This document shows positions 63,765-64,000 of a stretch of 64,000 nt of DNA, piece after piece. Source of the DNA: an uncultured Lachnospira sp. (GTDB lineage Bacteria; Bacillota; Clostridia; Lachnospirales; Lachnospiraceae). The notes beneath the pieces are model-generated. The model searched no databases, was not told the DNA's origin, and was given only the letters and a program-made list of their open reading frames with translations. How positions within the stretch are numbered: position 1 is the stretch's first letter; the number at the start of each line of letters is the position of its first letter. A program made the translations under genes and the position numbers. The DNA is taken from positions 186,001 to 250,000 of the forward strand of contig CAJUTV010000002.1 in assembly GCA_910589305.1 (NCBI GenBank). Direction: 5' to 3'.

Positions 63765-64000
63765 ATGATTATTGGTTTAGGCAATTCAGGTTTTAATTAT
63801 GGATATTCAAGTGCCGTTTCAAGCAATCATATGTCCAGAAATGATATGGTTTCGGCAATTAAATCGGGGCATACAGAAGGCATAAGCGATGCACAGATTC
63901 GTTCTTTAAAAAGGGCTGGTGCAGTGGAATGTTCAACATGTGCTAGCAGAAAGTATAAAGATGGCTCTAATGAAAATGTCTCTTTTAAGGCGGCTTCCCA
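63765..64000 (+). CDS. SprA-related protein, N-terminal part (continues past the window)
   Basis: 78 codons are visible. GGAGG lies 7 bases before ATG 63765. The start MIIGLGNSGFNYGYSSAVSS is low-complexity, followed by the GAVECSTCASRKYKDGSNEN-VSF segment, which matches the Cys-x-x-Cys-x-x-R-K-Y motif of clostridial SprA-related putative metalloprotease proteins. The catalytic part would be beyond the window's edge, so the assignment is provisional. Confidence 0.6.
   Translation, partial: MIIGLGNSGFNYGYSSAVSSNHMSRNDMVSAIKSGHTEGISDAQIRSLKRAGAVECSTCASRKYKDGSNENVSFKAAS

Overview
The window is low-GC, strictly bacterial DNA with strong AGGAGG-type ribosome binding sites, a T-box before valS, an FMN riboswitch before ribU, an Ech-type energy-converting hydrogenase, and the oxidoreductase-cmk-ispH-rpsA gene order. 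Together these point to an anaerobic Firmicute of class Clostridia, most likely a Lachnospiraceae gut anaerobe. This placement is inferred from gene content and style; no rRNA is present.

Layout. (1) About 1-11.5 kb is the 3' part of a very AT-rich surface-polysaccharide locus: three glycosyltransferases, an EpsG/Wzy-like polymerase, a Wzx-like flippase, a DegT aminotransferase, an ATP-grasp enzyme, a PP-loop-like protein, a second divergent DegT-like protein, an acyltransferase broken by an in-frame TGA, and a GNAT acetyltransferase. It ends at a strong terminator. (2) 11.7-14.1 kb holds a symporter relic, a polysaccharide deacetylase and an Rpn/PD-(D/E)XK nuclease-like gene. (3) 14.1-25.5 kb is housekeeping: T-box-valS, a PAS protein, a MATE exporter divergent from a Crp/Fnr-type regulator, FMN riboswitch-ribU, a small lipoprotein, nadE, a PrsA-like foldase and a HAD phosphatase. 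(4) 25.6-38 kb is a hydrogenase island: echABCDEF, hypA and a soluble hybrid histidine kinase, then a terminator and a second unit hypF-hypC-hypD-hypE. hypB is not in the window, and the catalytic subunit has no cleavable C-terminal tail. (5) 38.2-46.6 kb has a FucO-type alcohol dehydrogenase, a YtrA-type GntR/ABC transporter operon, a damaged chemotaxis-like gene, a DUF4097 lipoprotein and a cysteine synthase. (6) 46.8-51.8 kb encodes a large J-like/TPR protein and an Hsp70. (7) 51.9-58 kb has araD, a FGGY kinase, an orphan ThyX-like protein, a c-di-GMP phosphodiesterase and an RpiR regulator. (8) 58.1-62.2 kb is the oxidoreductase-cmk-ispH-rpsA block. (9) 62.4-64 kb has a DUF134/NifX fusion, a bacteriohemerythrin and the start of a SprA-like gene.

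The genes fit a sugar-fermenting anaerobe that disposes of electrons as H2 through a membrane-bound Ech complex (Fd:H+ coupling) and through an alcohol dehydrogenase, and that carries a variable surface glycan. 

The most unusual non-coding signals are three kinds of dispersed element: a duplicated ~90-nt sequence that looks like a structured RNA (39.6 and 46.6 kb), one copy with mutually exclusive hairpin and terminator pairings; a five-copy extended -10 promoter plus hairpin repeat; and a three-copy leader repeat that delivers a Shine-Dalgarno and start codon to unrelated genes.
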